Source: Elusimicrobium minutum Pei191 (GTDB lineage Bacteria > Elusimicrobiota > Elusimicrobia > Elusimicrobiales > Elusimicrobiaceae). From it: a DNA stretch of 64,000 nt. The position numbers and the translations under genes were made by a program. Location: contig NC_010644.1 of the NCBI RefSeq assembly GCF_000020145.1, positions 1,178,001-1,242,000 of the forward strand, in the 5' to 3' direction. Below the pieces are notes generated by a model. It was not told where the DNA came from. It made no database searches and was given only the letters and a program-made list of their open reading frames with translations. Shown here piece after piece: positions 51,925 to 61,227 of the stretch. Each line of letters starts with the position of its first letter. Position 1 is the stretch's first letter.

Positions 51925-53133
51925 TTATTTATCAAAAACTTTTACTTTTGAAAAATCTATTCCTTTCTTTTTATAATACTCTATGCCGTGCGCCCGCATG
52001 TCCTTCCAATCTATAGTTTTAACTGAGTTTAAAGAGGGACTGATAATTGTTGCCCTGTCAGTGCAGGAAAAACACGGGTCAATGGCGGCTATAATTAAAG
52101 CCGCGTCCGCAAGTGCGTCTCCGCGCAGCATATAGTCAACGCTTTCAAAATTAGCCAGCGTAGGCGCGCGCACTTTAACTCTTGCCGGGTTTAAACCGCC
52201 GTCTGATTTAACATAGTGCACATCCTCGCCCCTGGGCGCTTCATAGCGGTTAACCGCATGTCCGGCGGGTATTTTAACGGGTACATTAACTTTTATGGCG
52301 CCTTCGGGCAGCCAGTTAAGCACCTGTTTTAAAAGTCTGCAAGATTCTAACATTTCAAAAGCGCGCACATATAACCGGCCAAAAACGTCGCACGCGTCGG
52401 AGGTTATAACTTTAAAATCAAGTTCGCCGTAAATTAAATAAGGGTCGTCTTTTCTTACGTCTCTGGCTATACCTGAAGCTCTTGCCAAAGGCCCGGCCGC
52501 GCAGCGTCTTAAAGCCTCTTCTTTAGGAAGATGCCCCACGCCTTTTGTTCTGGCGATAACGGTGGGCTCTTCGGTAGCTAATGAGATATAATATTTAACT
52601 CTTTTTTCAAGATGTTCTATTTTCATTAACACAGTTTTAACCATTTCAGGCGTAATATCCCTTCTTACCCCGCCAATAGTGTTAATGGAATAGTGCACGC
52701 GGTTGCCTGAAATAGTTTCCAAAGCGTCCATAACGCTTTCCCTGTCGCGCCAGGAGTACATAAAAAGAGTGTCAAACCCTATTTCATGCGCCGCCACGCC
52801 AAGCCAAAGCAAATGGCTGTGCAGCCTTTCAAGTTCGCCTATGATAACGCGTATAGCCTGCGCTCTTTTAGGCACTTCGGCGCCGGCTATTTCCTCAACA
52901 TTCATAACATAACACGTGGCGTGCGAGTGAGAGCAAATGCCGCAAACACGCTCAATAAGATACATGGCTTGCAAATAGTTTCTGCTTTCGGCGGCTTTCT
53001 CAACGCCTCTGTGGTTATAACCAAGGCGAAGCGTAGCGTCTACAATTTGTTCACCTTCCAAAAGAAGCATAAAATTGCCCGGTTCTTTTAAGGCGGGATG
53101 CTGCGGCCCTAAAGGCACTGTTATTTTTGGCAT
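51925..53133 (-). CDS. [NiFe] hydrogenase large subunit, group 4 (energy-converting)
   Basis: The 402-residue catalytic subunit keeps both Ni ligand pairs: RVCGIC (Cys64 and Cys67) and DPCFSC (Cys354 and Cys357) followed by TDR. NuoD of complex I lacks these Cys, so this is a real hydrogenase. The ending TDR at residues 358-360 is the group 4 form (Arg instead of His), and 42 residues follow that the encoded protease probably removes. H2 evolution from ferredoxin is the usual direction. It overlaps the NuoC-like gene by 13 bases. Confidence 0.93.
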   Translation of the reverse strand: MPKITVPLGPQHPALKEPGNFMLLLEGEQIVDATLRLGYNHRGVEKAAESRNYLQAMYLIERVCGICSHSHATCYVMNVEEIAGAEVPKRAQAIRVIIGELERLHSHLLWLGVAAHEIGFDTLFMYSWRDRESVMDALETISGNRVHYSINTIGGVRRDITPEMVKTVLMKIEHLEKRVKYYISLATEEPTVIARTKGVGHLPKEEALRRCAAGPLARASGIARDVRKDDPYLIYGELDFKVITSDACDVFGRLYVRAFEMLESCRLLKQVLNWLPEGAIKVNVPVKIPAGHAVNRYEAPRGEDVHYVKSDGGLNPARVKVRAPTLANFESVDYMLRGDALADAALIIAAIDPCFSCTDRATIISPSLNSVKTIDWKDMRAHGIEYYKKKGIDFSKVKVFDK

Positions 53134-53648
53134 AAATTATCCCCCTCAAGTTTTTTTATCTCGGCTTCTTGTTTTTCATGCTCTTTAATATATTTGGCGG
53201 CGTCCCAATTTTTTCTTAAAGGATACTGGTCTTTGGGGAAATCCTCGTCCAAAGGATATCTGTTGCCTTCGGGCAGGCCTTCCACTTCAACACCCAAAAG
53301 GTCAGCCAGTTCTCTTTCATAATAAACCGCGCCTCTTATTAAAGGAGTGATACTTTTTAATTTAAGATTATCCATGGGTAAAACCGCTTCTATAGTTAAA
53401 AGCACGCCTTCTTTTGAGCCCCAATGGTAAAGGGCGTGAATACTGTCCCCACAGTCAACGCCGGTTATCGTGCAAAGATAATCAAACCCTAGTTTATTCA
53501 TAAGGATTTCTGTAATCGGGTAAATATCTTTACCCAAAGCCATACAGTAAACCCTGTGCAGTTTTTTTATAGTTACATCAGTAATCATGCCGTCAAAATC
53601 TTTTTCAAGAAGTTCTTTAAGTTCTTCATCTGTGTTTTTTTTAAGCAT
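53121..53648 (-). CDS. NuoC-like hydrogenase subunit
   Basis: I start at the ATG at 53648 (MLKKNTDEEL), which has GGGGGG seven bases upstream; a TTG start further up would lie within the small subunit gene. The 175 residues match the 30-kDa complex I/EchD family: YLCTITGVDCGDSIHALYHW, PLIRGAVYYERELADLLGVEVEG and the C-terminal FPKDQYPLRKNW. It contacts the large subunit and has no cofactor. Confidence 0.88.
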   Translation of the reverse strand: MLKKNTDEELKELLEKDFDGMITDVTIKKLHRVYCMALGKDIYPITEILMNKLGFDYLCTITGVDCGDSIHALYHWGSKEGVLLTIEAVLPMDNLKLKSITPLIRGAVYYERELADLLGVEVEGLPEGNRYPLDEDFPKDQYPLRKNWDAAKYIKEHEKQEAEIKKLEGDNLCQK

Positions 53649-54090
53649 TTTCATTCCCCCCTTCAACCGTTGAAAGCAGTTTTACTATACCGTCTATCAA
53701 AGCCTCCGGCCTGGGTGGACAGCCTGGTATATAAGCGGATACGGGCAAAATTTTATCAACGCCGCCAAGCACGCCGTAACACCCCTGCAAAACGCCGCCG
53801 CTGCACGCGCACGCACCCACGGCTACAACAAATTTAGGTTCCGCCATTTGGTTATAAATTCTTAGAAGCCTTTTTTCCTGCTGGCGGGAAACCGCGCCCG
53901 AAACAACCATAACATCAGCGTGCCTGGGAGTTCCGTGCTGAAGTATGCCAAAACGCTCAACGTCAAATTTAGGCGTAAGCGCGGCAACGGTTTCAATATC
54001 ACAGCCGTTACATGAGCCTGAATTATAATGTAATATCCAGGGTGATTTCCTTCTGGCCCACGCCACAACCTGCTCTCTTATTGACTTCAT
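53641..54090 (-). CDS. NuoB-like hydrogenase small subunit
   Basis: The 149 residues bind the [4Fe-4S] cluster next to the NiFe site: Cys27 and Cys30 in GSCNGC, Cys94/96 in GACACSGG and Cys124 in PGCPPRPE. There is one more Cys than the four normally needed (both 94 and 96). It passes electrons from the ferredoxin-like subunit to the large subunit. Confidence 0.92.
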   Translation of the reverse strand: MKSIREQVVAWARRKSPWILHYNSGSCNGCDIETVAALTPKFDVERFGILQHGTPRHADVMVVSGAVSRQQEKRLLRIYNQMAEPKFVVAVGACACSGGVLQGCYGVLGGVDKILPVSAYIPGCPPRPEALIDGIVKLLSTVEGGNENA

Positions 54091-54106
54091 AAAACGTATC
54101 CTCTGT

Positions 54107-54445
54107 TTATTTCGCGTACAAAACCGCCACTACCGTTAACACGCTTACAATATATATAATGGCAAACCCCGCCGTAACCCAGCTTACGCTGGCGGCGGCG
54201 AGAGTGGCTATTATAAGCCCTGACACGTGTAAAACCGTAAAAAATATAGCGAAAGGAAAAAAGCTGTTATAATCAGGGTTAACTTTTTTGCCCGTATATT
54301 CTTCCCCGCAGGCGTAAGGCGCGAGTTTGCCTTCAGGTTTATTATTCGCCTTAGGGGCAAAATTAGCGGTAAGTTTTGAAAATAGCCAAACCAATAAAAA
54401 TACCGTTAAAAAAACTATAGGAGGGTAAAGTAAAATTTCCGCCAT
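54107..54445 (-). CDS. NuoA-like small membrane subunit
   Basis: The 112 residues have three membrane segments (about 5-27, 62-82, 88-108). A soluble loop contains APYACGEEY, similar to the PYE.G loop of complex I subunit A, and is followed by FFPFAIFFTVLHVSG, where the conserved acidic residue of NuoA is His. I consider this a distant NuoA homologue. Most known H2-evolving complexes lack a NuoA equivalent, so this assignment is less secure than the others. Confidence 0.55.
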   Translation of the reverse strand: MAEILLYPPIVFLTVFLLVWLFSKLTANFAPKANNKPEGKLAPYACGEEYTGKKVNPDYNSFFPFAIFFTVLHVSGLIIATLAAASVSWVTAGFAIIYIVSVLTVVAVLYAK

Positions 54446-54446
54446 A

Positions 54447-54791
54447 TTATCCCCTTAAATTCTTTAAGTCTAAAATATCCAAATTGCCTTTTTGGTTGTA
54501 CGAGCGTATAATAAGCCCTAAACCAACGGCTACTACAACAACTTCAAATCCTATCATTATCATAATTAAGGCCTGCGCCAAATCAATATTGCCGATAGCG
54601 TACCCCGCGGAAAGCAGAGCGAACATACAACCTTTTGAAGATATTTCTATACCTATCAAAGTACGCAGCATATTGCGTGACCCGGCCATACAATAAACCC
54701 CTATAAAAAACAAAAGCACGGCCGTAAACCAGTTAAGGTACAAATTTTCCGGAGTAAAAAACTGCGCGCCGAAAGCTAAAATATTACTCAT
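54447..54791 (-). CDS. NuoK/MnhC-like membrane subunit
   Basis: I choose the ATG at 54791 (MSNILAFG) with GGAGG eight bases upstream. The 114 residues form three membrane segments. MLRTLIGIEISSKG and AQALIMIMIGFEVVVVAVG match the NuoK/MnhC family, including the membrane Glu of the FEVVV stretch. It overlaps the NuoJ-like gene by 8 bases. Confidence 0.82.
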   Translation of the reverse strand: MSNILAFGAQFFTPENLYLNWFTAVLLFFIGVYCMAGSRNMLRTLIGIEISSKGCMFALLSAGYAIGNIDLAQALIMIMIGFEVVVVAVGLGLIIRSYNQKGNLDILDLKNLRG

Positions 54792-55269
54792 GCCCTTTAC
54801 CTCCAAAAAATGTTTTTACCATAAGCACTCCGGCCACAAAGATACAAATTTGCGCTATTAAATCTTTATATCTTAAACTCCAAATAATATCGCCGACAAG
54901 CATAGGTTCCATATCGGCAACGGTATTTGGTTTTATAGCGTCCGAATAAGGAAATGAAATAAACCATAACACCACGCCGAAAAGAAAAAGACCTAAAGGC
55001 AAAAAGCGCATAAATTTACGCTCGTTTCTCGCATATTTTGAATCGGCCCCCAGCAAACTGGCGGTACTCGCGAAAAGTACGGTAATTAACCCCGAACAAA
55101 CGGATAATTCAAACACGCCCGCCCACGGCGCGCCCATGCTAAACATAACTCCCGTTAAAGTAGCGCTTAAAAGAGCCAGCCACATGGCGGCGTAAATAAA
55201 ATTTCTGCTAATAGCGGCAAAAAGCGCCGTTCCAACCAAACCTGTTAAGATAAGGAGATGCAATGTCAT
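54784..55269 (-). CDS. NuoJ-like membrane subunit
   Basis: The 161 residues have five membrane segments. AAMWLALLSATLTGVMFSMGAPWAG and VFELSVCSGLITVLFASTASL match the NuoJ/MbhD-E type fold. The NuoJ-NuoK gene order agrees with complex I. It begins one base after the NuoN-like gene. Confidence 0.72.
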   Translation of the reverse strand: MTLHLLILTGLVGTALFAAISRNFIYAAMWLALLSATLTGVMFSMGAPWAGVFELSVCSGLITVLFASTASLLGADSKYARNERKFMRFLPLGLFLFGVVLWFISFPYSDAIKPNTVADMEPMLVGDIIWSLRYKDLIAQICIFVAGVLMVKTFFGGKGHE

Positions 55270-55270
55270 A

Positions 55271-56701
55271 TTATCTGCCCCCCTTTATAAAAGGTTCTAT
55301 AAATGAAGTGTACATTAAAGGAAAATATAAACCCACGGCAATCATTATAAAAACAAAAATACCCGCCGGGATAAGCATTCCCGCCCTTACTTCTTTTACT
55401 TCTTTCATTTTACCCTCTGCCCTTCCAAAGAAAATATTTCTCTGCGCTCTTAAAAAATAAGCAAGCGTAATCACGCTCGCAAAAAGAGCTATAAAGGCAA
55501 ACAGATAAAAGCCCGACTGCCACAACGCCAGTATTATTATAAACTTGCTCCAAAACCCCGACAGCGGCGGTATACCCGCCGTGGAAAGCATGGAAATTAA
55601 CGACATCATTGAAGTATAAGGCATTTGTTTTTCAAGCCCGGAAAGCTCTTTAATATTGCTTGTGCCGGCGGCGCTTTCCAAAGCGCCCGCGTTAAAAAAT
55701 AAAGCCGTTTTAAAAGTGGCGTGGTTAAACAGGTGGAAAATGGCTCCCGCTAACCCTAAAGGCGTTGAAAGCCCCGCCGCTAAAAATATATATCCCATTT
55801 GACTTATGCTTGAATAGGCCAACATTCTTTTAAAACTTGTCTGGTAAAGAGCCATTACGGAGCCCGCCACAATAGACACAGCCCCAAAAACCATAATAGC
55901 TTTGCCAACGGGATTATGCGCCGTTAAATGGTTGGTAATGCCAAGCATCATGGCAATTTTAATTAAAGTGTAAGCGCCCGCCGCTTTTGTAATGATACCC
56001 GCAAGCAGCGCGGATACTGGCGTTGAGGCTGATTCGTAGGCGTCCGGCGTCCAGGTATGGAAAGGAACCAACCCCGTTTTTACCATAAAACCGCAAGCCA
56101 TAATACCCAAGAAAACATTTATTACCACGGGGTTTGCCTGGTTTGAAGCCATTACTGATTTTAAATGCTCAAAACTTGTTCCGCCCGCGTATAAAAATAA
56201 AATTGCAATGGCAAACATAATAGCCGTTGAAGCGAGCGAGGAAAGATAAAAATATTTTAAAGCGCCTTCGGTGCCTTTTTCCCTGTTATAAAAAGCAATA
56301 AGCGTAAAAGCGCATACGGCAATTACTTCTAAAAAAACATATACTGTAAAAAAGTCCCTCGCCGCAGTAATGCCGCACATACCCGCCGTGGCTGTTAAAA
56401 TAAGCGCGTAGTAAGTTCCTTTCCTTTCAGTTTTTTCAGCGTACGCGGCAAACCAGCATACGCATAAACCCACAAGATAAATAAGGCCCAACATCATTAT
56501 TGTAAAAATATCCTCGCCGCTAAAGACTTCCATAGTGGCGGCGCCCGCTTTGTTTTTTAAAAAAGCCAAAAGCACATAGACTAAACCTATAGAAAAAGTA
56601 AACAGCGTAAGCCCGGTAGCCAGGCGCGGCTTTCTGTTAAAAAAAGAAACTATAATGGCCGCCGCTAAGGGGAGCAAAATAAAATTAGAAAAAGAAAGCA
56701 T
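55271..56701 (-). CDS. NuoN/MnhD-like antiporter subunit
   Basis: The start at 56701 (MLSFSNFILL) overlaps the preceding stop as TAATG; the longer frame lies inside that gene. The 476 residues have about 14 membrane segments. The pumping-channel residues are in place: Glu in FLEVIAVCAF, Lys in GFMVKTGLVPFHTW and Lys in AGIITKAAGAYTL. It is one of three antiporter-like subunits in the operon. Confidence 0.88.
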   Translation of the reverse strand: MLSFSNFILLPLAAAIIVSFFNRKPRLATGLTLFTFSIGLVYVLLAFLKNKAGAATMEVFSGEDIFTIMMLGLIYLVGLCVCWFAAYAEKTERKGTYYALILTATAGMCGITAARDFFTVYVFLEVIAVCAFTLIAFYNREKGTEGALKYFYLSSLASTAIMFAIAILFLYAGGTSFEHLKSVMASNQANPVVINVFLGIMACGFMVKTGLVPFHTWTPDAYESASTPVSALLAGIITKAAGAYTLIKIAMMLGITNHLTAHNPVGKAIMVFGAVSIVAGSVMALYQTSFKRMLAYSSISQMGYIFLAAGLSTPLGLAGAIFHLFNHATFKTALFFNAGALESAAGTSNIKELSGLEKQMPYTSMMSLISMLSTAGIPPLSGFWSKFIIILALWQSGFYLFAFIALFASVITLAYFLRAQRNIFFGRAEGKMKEVKEVRAGMLIPAGIFVFIMIAVGLYFPLMYTSFIEPFIKGGR

Positions 56702-58488
56702 TACATCCACCCCCCGCTTATTGAGATTATGGCAAAAACAAGCCCGCCTATAACAGCCCATATTATATAGCTAAAACTATAGCCCGTGTGTAAGGCCGAG
56801 CCCGCTTTTGAAAATCCTTTTGATACCGTGCTTGGAATATCGTCTATAATAAAATCCATAATCCTGTCTGTTTTAAAAAGCGCTTTGGAAATAAATTTGG
56901 CCGCTTTTTTAATATTCTCATAAAAGTCTGATAAATGAGAAGAGTTAAATTTATTAATTTGTTTTATAACGGGCGCATTGTTAACAATACCCGCCGCAAA
57001 GCGAAGTCCGTGCTTTTTAAACCCCGCGAAAAACAACCCGCCCGCCATAATAATTACAACAAAACTAAGCCCGCTTATCCAGGTAAAAGAAAAGTGCGCG
57101 TGCGCTAAATTTAATAAATTGTTTTCATCTAAAACCCAGCCTATGGAGTAAAGAAAAACCACAAAAGCAAACACCGCGGGAATAATTGTTTTTGTAAAAT
57201 GCGGGCGTGTAAAGCCAACGGTTCCTTTTACAAAAAACACATTTATTATTACTCTTACAAAAGAAAATAACACAAGCAGGTTTATAACGGCCATAAAAAT
57301 AATAAAACCTATATGATGCTGGTTGAGCCCGTTATAATTTGATGAAAAGAAAATATCTAAAAACGTTACTTTGCAAAGTGCGGCGGAAGCTATAATAAAA
57401 CTTACCGCAACAACTTTCATATTCTTAAACAGTCCGCCCAGTTTATTTGTGTCCGTTGTGCCGGCGGCTTCTTCTACTGCGCCCGCGCACAAAAATAAAC
57501 AAGCTAAAGCGGCAGCTTTATAAATGCCGTGGTTAAGCAGTGCCATGATATCGCCGCCCATTGTTGCGCCGTGCTCAAAAGCAAGCAAACCTATTTGCAA
57601 AATAATATTATATGCAATAAATTTTTTAAGGTCGGTTTCTTTAAGTATTAAAAACGCCGCGGGAAGTATTGATATTATACCCGCCACAATTAAAAAGTCC
57701 GCCCCGTTGGGAAGTACGGACACGTTAAACATTGTAACCGCTTTCCCCATTAAAAACACAGCCAAAACCTTTTCAAACGAAGCGGGCAATAACGCCATCA
57801 TAGGAACATTTGTATTTGCCGCGGCTTCCGGTATCCAGGAATGGAAAGGAACAGCCCCCGCTTTTGATAAAGCGCCAAGCATTATTAAAAGAAACGCGCC
57901 CATGCCCAAACCGGTTTGCATGCTTATAGGCGCAAGCACTATAGCGTTTGAATCAAAAGTTTTTGCGGCGTAACCCGTTAAAATAATGCCCGCCAACAGC
58001 AAAATATCGCCCACGACGTTAATCATAAAAGCTTTAAAAGCGGTACTTTGCCCGTTTTTATTAATAACTATAAAAACATATAAACTTATTAGAAGTCCTT
58101 CCCAAAAAAACAGCATTAAAACAAGATTATCCGCCAATACTGCCCCACAGGCAAAAGCCAATGTAAACAGAAAACTGAAAAAGAACCATCTTTCATGTTC
58201 AATATTGCTTTTTAAGGAATACACATAAATTAAAACGGCAAAAACAGTAAGCGCGGCGAGGGCCGCTTTATCAAAAGCGCCCGCTGAAAGGGAAAACGTA
58301 AGAATACTTTCGCACCAGTTTAAATAAAACATGGAAAACGGCGTTAAAAATAAAACAATAACGCCCAATAACGCGCCAACCGCTCCCGCGCCCGCCCACA
58401 CTTTATTATAAGCAGAGTATTTCCTGCCTGTAATTAAAATGCCGCAAGCGCATATTAAAGGAATAAAAACGGGTAATAATATAGACAT
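56701..58488 (-). CDS. NuoL/HyfB-like antiporter subunit
   Basis: The 595 residues have about 14 core membrane segments plus a C-terminal amphipathic stretch and last membrane helix (about 500-595), which may act like the lateral arm of NuoL. Core residues include Glu in FFWEGLLIS, Lys in GALSKAGAVPFHSWIPEA and Lys in ASFEKVLAVF. It overlaps both neighbours by one base. Confidence 0.88.
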   Translation of the reverse strand: MSILLPVFIPLICACGILITGRKYSAYNKVWAGAGAVGALLGVIVLFLTPFSMFYLNWCESILTFSLSAGAFDKAALAALTVFAVLIYVYSLKSNIEHERWFFFSFLFTLAFACGAVLADNLVLMLFFWEGLLISLYVFIVINKNGQSTAFKAFMINVVGDILLLAGIILTGYAAKTFDSNAIVLAPISMQTGLGMGAFLLIMLGALSKAGAVPFHSWIPEAAANTNVPMMALLPASFEKVLAVFLMGKAVTMFNVSVLPNGADFLIVAGIISILPAAFLILKETDLKKFIAYNIILQIGLLAFEHGATMGGDIMALLNHGIYKAAALACLFLCAGAVEEAAGTTDTNKLGGLFKNMKVVAVSFIIASAALCKVTFLDIFFSSNYNGLNQHHIGFIIFMAVINLLVLFSFVRVIINVFFVKGTVGFTRPHFTKTIIPAVFAFVVFLYSIGWVLDENNLLNLAHAHFSFTWISGLSFVVIIMAGGLFFAGFKKHGLRFAAGIVNNAPVIKQINKFNSSHLSDFYENIKKAAKFISKALFKTDRIMDFIIDDIPSTVSKGFSKAGSALHTGYSFSYIIWAVIGGLVFAIISISGGWM

Positions 58489-59900
58489 TATAATACCCCC
58501 ATTTGAACGGCGGCTTTAATTAAATAATTTACGGGTAAAGCCACAAATACGGACATTACCACGGTTAACACCGCTAATATTGAAACGGAAATCAAAGTTT
58601 GTTTGCTGCCTTCGGGGCCCATTTCCCACTCCACTCCGGGAGAACCCAGGAAAACAATATGAAAAACACGCAGTAAATAGGCTGCAGTAAAACAGGCGGC
58701 TAAAATAAAAATAGCGAAAACTAGAACACCACCCGCGGCGGACGCGCTTTTAAAAACCATAAATTTGCTAAAAAAGCCGCCCATAGGGGGAATGCCCATT
58801 ACGGACAACGCGCATATTGCAAAAACAAGCCCCGTTAAAGGCATAACCTTAAACAATCCGCCCATTTTTGTAATATCTTTTGTATGTGTTTTATGTTCAA
58901 TGATACCCGCGCATAAAAATAAACCGCCTTTAGCCGCGCCGTGCATCATAATAAACAACATGCCCGCAACTAACCCCAAAGCGGTGCGCGTTGATAAAGC
59001 AAGAAAGATAAATCCCAGCTGGCTGATTGTAGAATAAGCGATAATTCTTTTAATGTTTGTTTCCGTTACAGCGGCGCCGCCCGCTATAAGTGAGCTTACA
59101 CCCGCTATTAAAGCTACAGCGTGGCCTAAGGAAGGATCCAAATTAACGGTATAGAAAACCCTGGCAAAAACATAAACGCCTATTTTAACAAGCACCGCAG
59201 CATGAAGTAACGCCGTAACCGGCGATGGCGCCACGCCCGCGTCGGGTAACCATGTTGAAAAAGGCAAAATAGCAGATTTGGAAAACATGCCCGCCACTAA
59301 AAGCGCGCACACTATTAAAGGAACTCTTGAACCTTTTAAAAGAGTTAAGTCGACAGTGCCGTTTGTAAAATATAAAGCGGCAATACCCAAAAGTAAAAAT
59401 AACGCGCCGAATACGGTAATTAAAAATGTTTTAACCGCTTTCTTTTTATCGGTGTCTCCTCGGAAAAAGCCTACCAAACGCCAGCTGCAAATCGCGGTAA
59501 GTTCCCAAAAAACAAAAGTCCATACAAGGTTAAAACTGAAAACAAGCCCCATCATTGAACCTAAAAACAATATTACCATTGTGTAATATTCGTTCTCATA
59601 GTCCTTATCATGTATATAGCCGGTGGAATAAAAAATTATTATTAAACTTAAAAAGGAAGAGCATGCCGCCATAAAAGCGGCCAACATATCAAGTTTAAAA
59701 TGAGGGCCGAAGCCAAACGGCATCTGCAAAGACCAGGAAACTTCCGCCCCTGTTCCGGCGTAAGTAAGCTGAAAAACAGACAAAACAAAAACCGCCGAGC
59801 CGATTAACATAGCCGTAACGGCGGGTTTAACGCCTAATTTATTAAACGGAGTTATAAAAATAGATCCCAGAATAGGAAGTAAAATTATTGTTAAAAGCAT
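58488..59900 (-). CDS. NuoL/NuoM-like antiporter subunit, first gene of the hydrogenase operon
   Basis: The 470 residues have about 14 membrane segments with Glu in FWELTAICSW, Lys in GMFSKSAILPFSTWLPDA and VLVKIGVYVFAR, the proton- or Na-translocation residues of the family. The Shine-Dalgarno AAGGA is only two bases from the ATG. It heads 12 genes without a gap above 18 bases. Confidence 0.88.
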   Translation of the reverse strand: MLLTIILLPILGSIFITPFNKLGVKPAVTAMLIGSAVFVLSVFQLTYAGTGAEVSWSLQMPFGFGPHFKLDMLAAFMAACSSFLSLIIIFYSTGYIHDKDYENEYYTMVILFLGSMMGLVFSFNLVWTFVFWELTAICSWRLVGFFRGDTDKKKAVKTFLITVFGALFLLLGIAALYFTNGTVDLTLLKGSRVPLIVCALLVAGMFSKSAILPFSTWLPDAGVAPSPVTALLHAAVLVKIGVYVFARVFYTVNLDPSLGHAVALIAGVSSLIAGGAAVTETNIKRIIAYSTISQLGFIFLALSTRTALGLVAGMLFIMMHGAAKGGLFLCAGIIEHKTHTKDITKMGGLFKVMPLTGLVFAICALSVMGIPPMGGFFSKFMVFKSASAAGGVLVFAIFILAACFTAAYLLRVFHIVFLGSPGVEWEMGPEGSKQTLISVSILAVLTVVMSVFVALPVNYLIKAAVQMGVL

Positions 59901-59958
59901 ATTCCTTATGTTACTAAATAATCAGATTATATAAAAGAAAGTCCAAATATCTTAATTT

Positions 59959-59964
59959 ATTATA
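59959..59964 (-). promoter_or_regulatory. candidate -10 of the hydrogenase operon
   Basis: Minus-strand TATAAT lies 58 bases before the first hydrogenase gene in the 142-base gap at 59901-60043. No good -35 is seen. The gap also has a GAACTTTC/GAAAGTTC-type inverted repeat around 59974-60020 (with a partial match), which may be a terminator remnant or operator. Confidence 0.3.
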
Positions 59965-60043
59965 CAGTAAGAGGAACTTTCAGAGTTATTACTACAGGCA
60001 AGAGTACCGCAGAAAGTTTGGTATACGGACACGCCTGTTTAAT

Positions 60044-60832
60044 TTATAGTATCTGGTTAAGTTCAACCTTTTTAATTTTACGGTTTACAACTTTATATGT
60101 GTGACTCTCAGGCTTATTTTTAAGCCCTAAAATATTTACCCTGAAATCGACAATATCTTTGCCGCCTTCCGCCCTTACTTCGGCTATTTCAAAAATATTA
60201 TCGGGTAAATTGCTTTTTGATTCCAATATAACAACCGACTGCTTGTTAAAATCAACCGAAGGGTATTTGCCTTTAGCGGTTTTTTTAAAAGCGGCGTATT
60301 CGGCAGCAGTACTTATGATTTTATAATCAACGGGCGCGGTAAGCATTGTTATGCTTCTTTCCTGCGCGAGTTCCGCGTCTTCTTTAATAGGAAGTATAGT
60401 TTCAGGCATAGTATCCGGATCAGGCATGGAGGAGTCCATTTCCACGGTAACTACTTTTAAAGATGGCAAAGTTATAGGGTTTTTACCGCGGTTTTTTTCC
60501 CCTTCCTCAACCACGTCAAAAATACTTTTTTCTTTTTGTGCCACTCCGGCAATTCCGGTTCCTTCAAAAGCGCTTAAAGTACTATCGGCCCGGATTAAAA
60601 CATCTTCACTGTTTTCTTCTGAGGGGACGGCATATTCTCCTTCCGCAAAAAGTTCTTCAAACGCTTCGGAAGACGTTATTCCCTCAGCGTTTTCTTCTTC
60701 TAAATAAACTTCTGCCGAGTTGTCCGTTTCGCTGTTATCTTTTTCGCTCAAACGAGTATACCAAAACGCCGCAGCAAGCAGTATTAGCGAAATAACAAAG
60801 ATATTTATATATTTTGGCCTTGGTTTTTTCAT
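60044..60832 (-). CDS. membrane-anchored protein, possibly with PrcB-like C-terminal domain
   Basis: The 262 residues have one N-terminal membrane segment (about 10-26), a long acidic, Ser/Glu-rich and probably disordered region (30-165) and a folded C-terminal domain (170-262). In the last, DFNKQSVVILESKSNLPDN and YKVVNRKIKKVEL resemble the PrcB_C domain found in bacterial protease-complex subunits; this is a weak resemblance. It overlaps queF by 4 bases. Confidence 0.5.
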   Translation of the reverse strand: MKKPRPKYINIFVISLILLAAAFWYTRLSEKDNSETDNSAEVYLEEENAEGITSSEAFEELFAEGEYAVPSEENSEDVLIRADSTLSAFEGTGIAGVAQKEKSIFDVVEEGEKNRGKNPITLPSLKVVTVEMDSSMPDPDTMPETILPIKEDAELAQERSITMLTAPVDYKIISTAAEYAAFKKTAKGKYPSVDFNKQSVVILESKSNLPDNIFEIAEVRAEGGKDIVDFRVNILGLKNKPESHTYKVVNRKIKKVELNQIL

Positions 60833-61227
60833 TTTTTCTCGTATTTTGCCACAATAACGGAACGCAGACCGCCGCGCGGCGTAAAATCGCCCGTTACTAC
60901 AGCTTTTTTGGGTTTACAGGCTTTAACAACGTCATCTAAAATTTTATTGGCGATATTTTCCATAAAAATACCCATATCGCGGTATTCAAGAAGGTAGTAT
61001 TTTAAAGATTTAAGTTCTAAACAAAGCCGGTCGGGAATATAGTCTATGGTTATCACGCCGAAATCAGGCAGTCCCGTTTTAGGACATACTGAGGTAAACT
61101 CAGGCAATTCTATTCTTATATCATAATCTCTTTTATATTGATTTTCCCAGCACTGTATTTCAGGCAGTTTAGCGTTCGCCCCTTTTCTGGCATGGTCTTT
61201 GGTGTATCCGAAATCTATATCGCTCAT
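60829..61227 (-). CDS. queF: NADPH-dependent 7-cyano-7-deazaguanine reductase
   Basis: QueF reduces preQ0 to preQ1 in queuosine synthesis. It has 132 residues, the short (type I) form. The catalytic Cys48 lies in FTSVCPKTGLPDFG with Asp55, and the NADPH-site ELKSLKYYLLEYRDMG (71-86) follows. Other que genes are not in the window. It overlaps the P-type ATPase gene by 4 bases. Confidence 0.93.
   Translation of the reverse strand: MSDIDFGYTKDHARKGANAKLPEIQCWENQYKRDYDIRIELPEFTSVCPKTGLPDFGVITIDYIPDRLCLELKSLKYYLLEYRDMGIFMENIANKILDDVVKACKPKKAVVTGDFTPRGGLRSVIVAKYEKK

Noticed and set aside
51925-51950. Frameshift or readthrough to explain the 42-residue tail of the large subunit
   Set aside because: The tail is in frame and fits the known processed extension of [NiFe] large subunits.
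50059-59900. Reading the operon as NADH:quinone oxidoreductase (complex I)
   Set aside because: The D homologue keeps both CxxC pairs for NiFe, a hydrogenase protease is present, and NuoE, F and G are missing.
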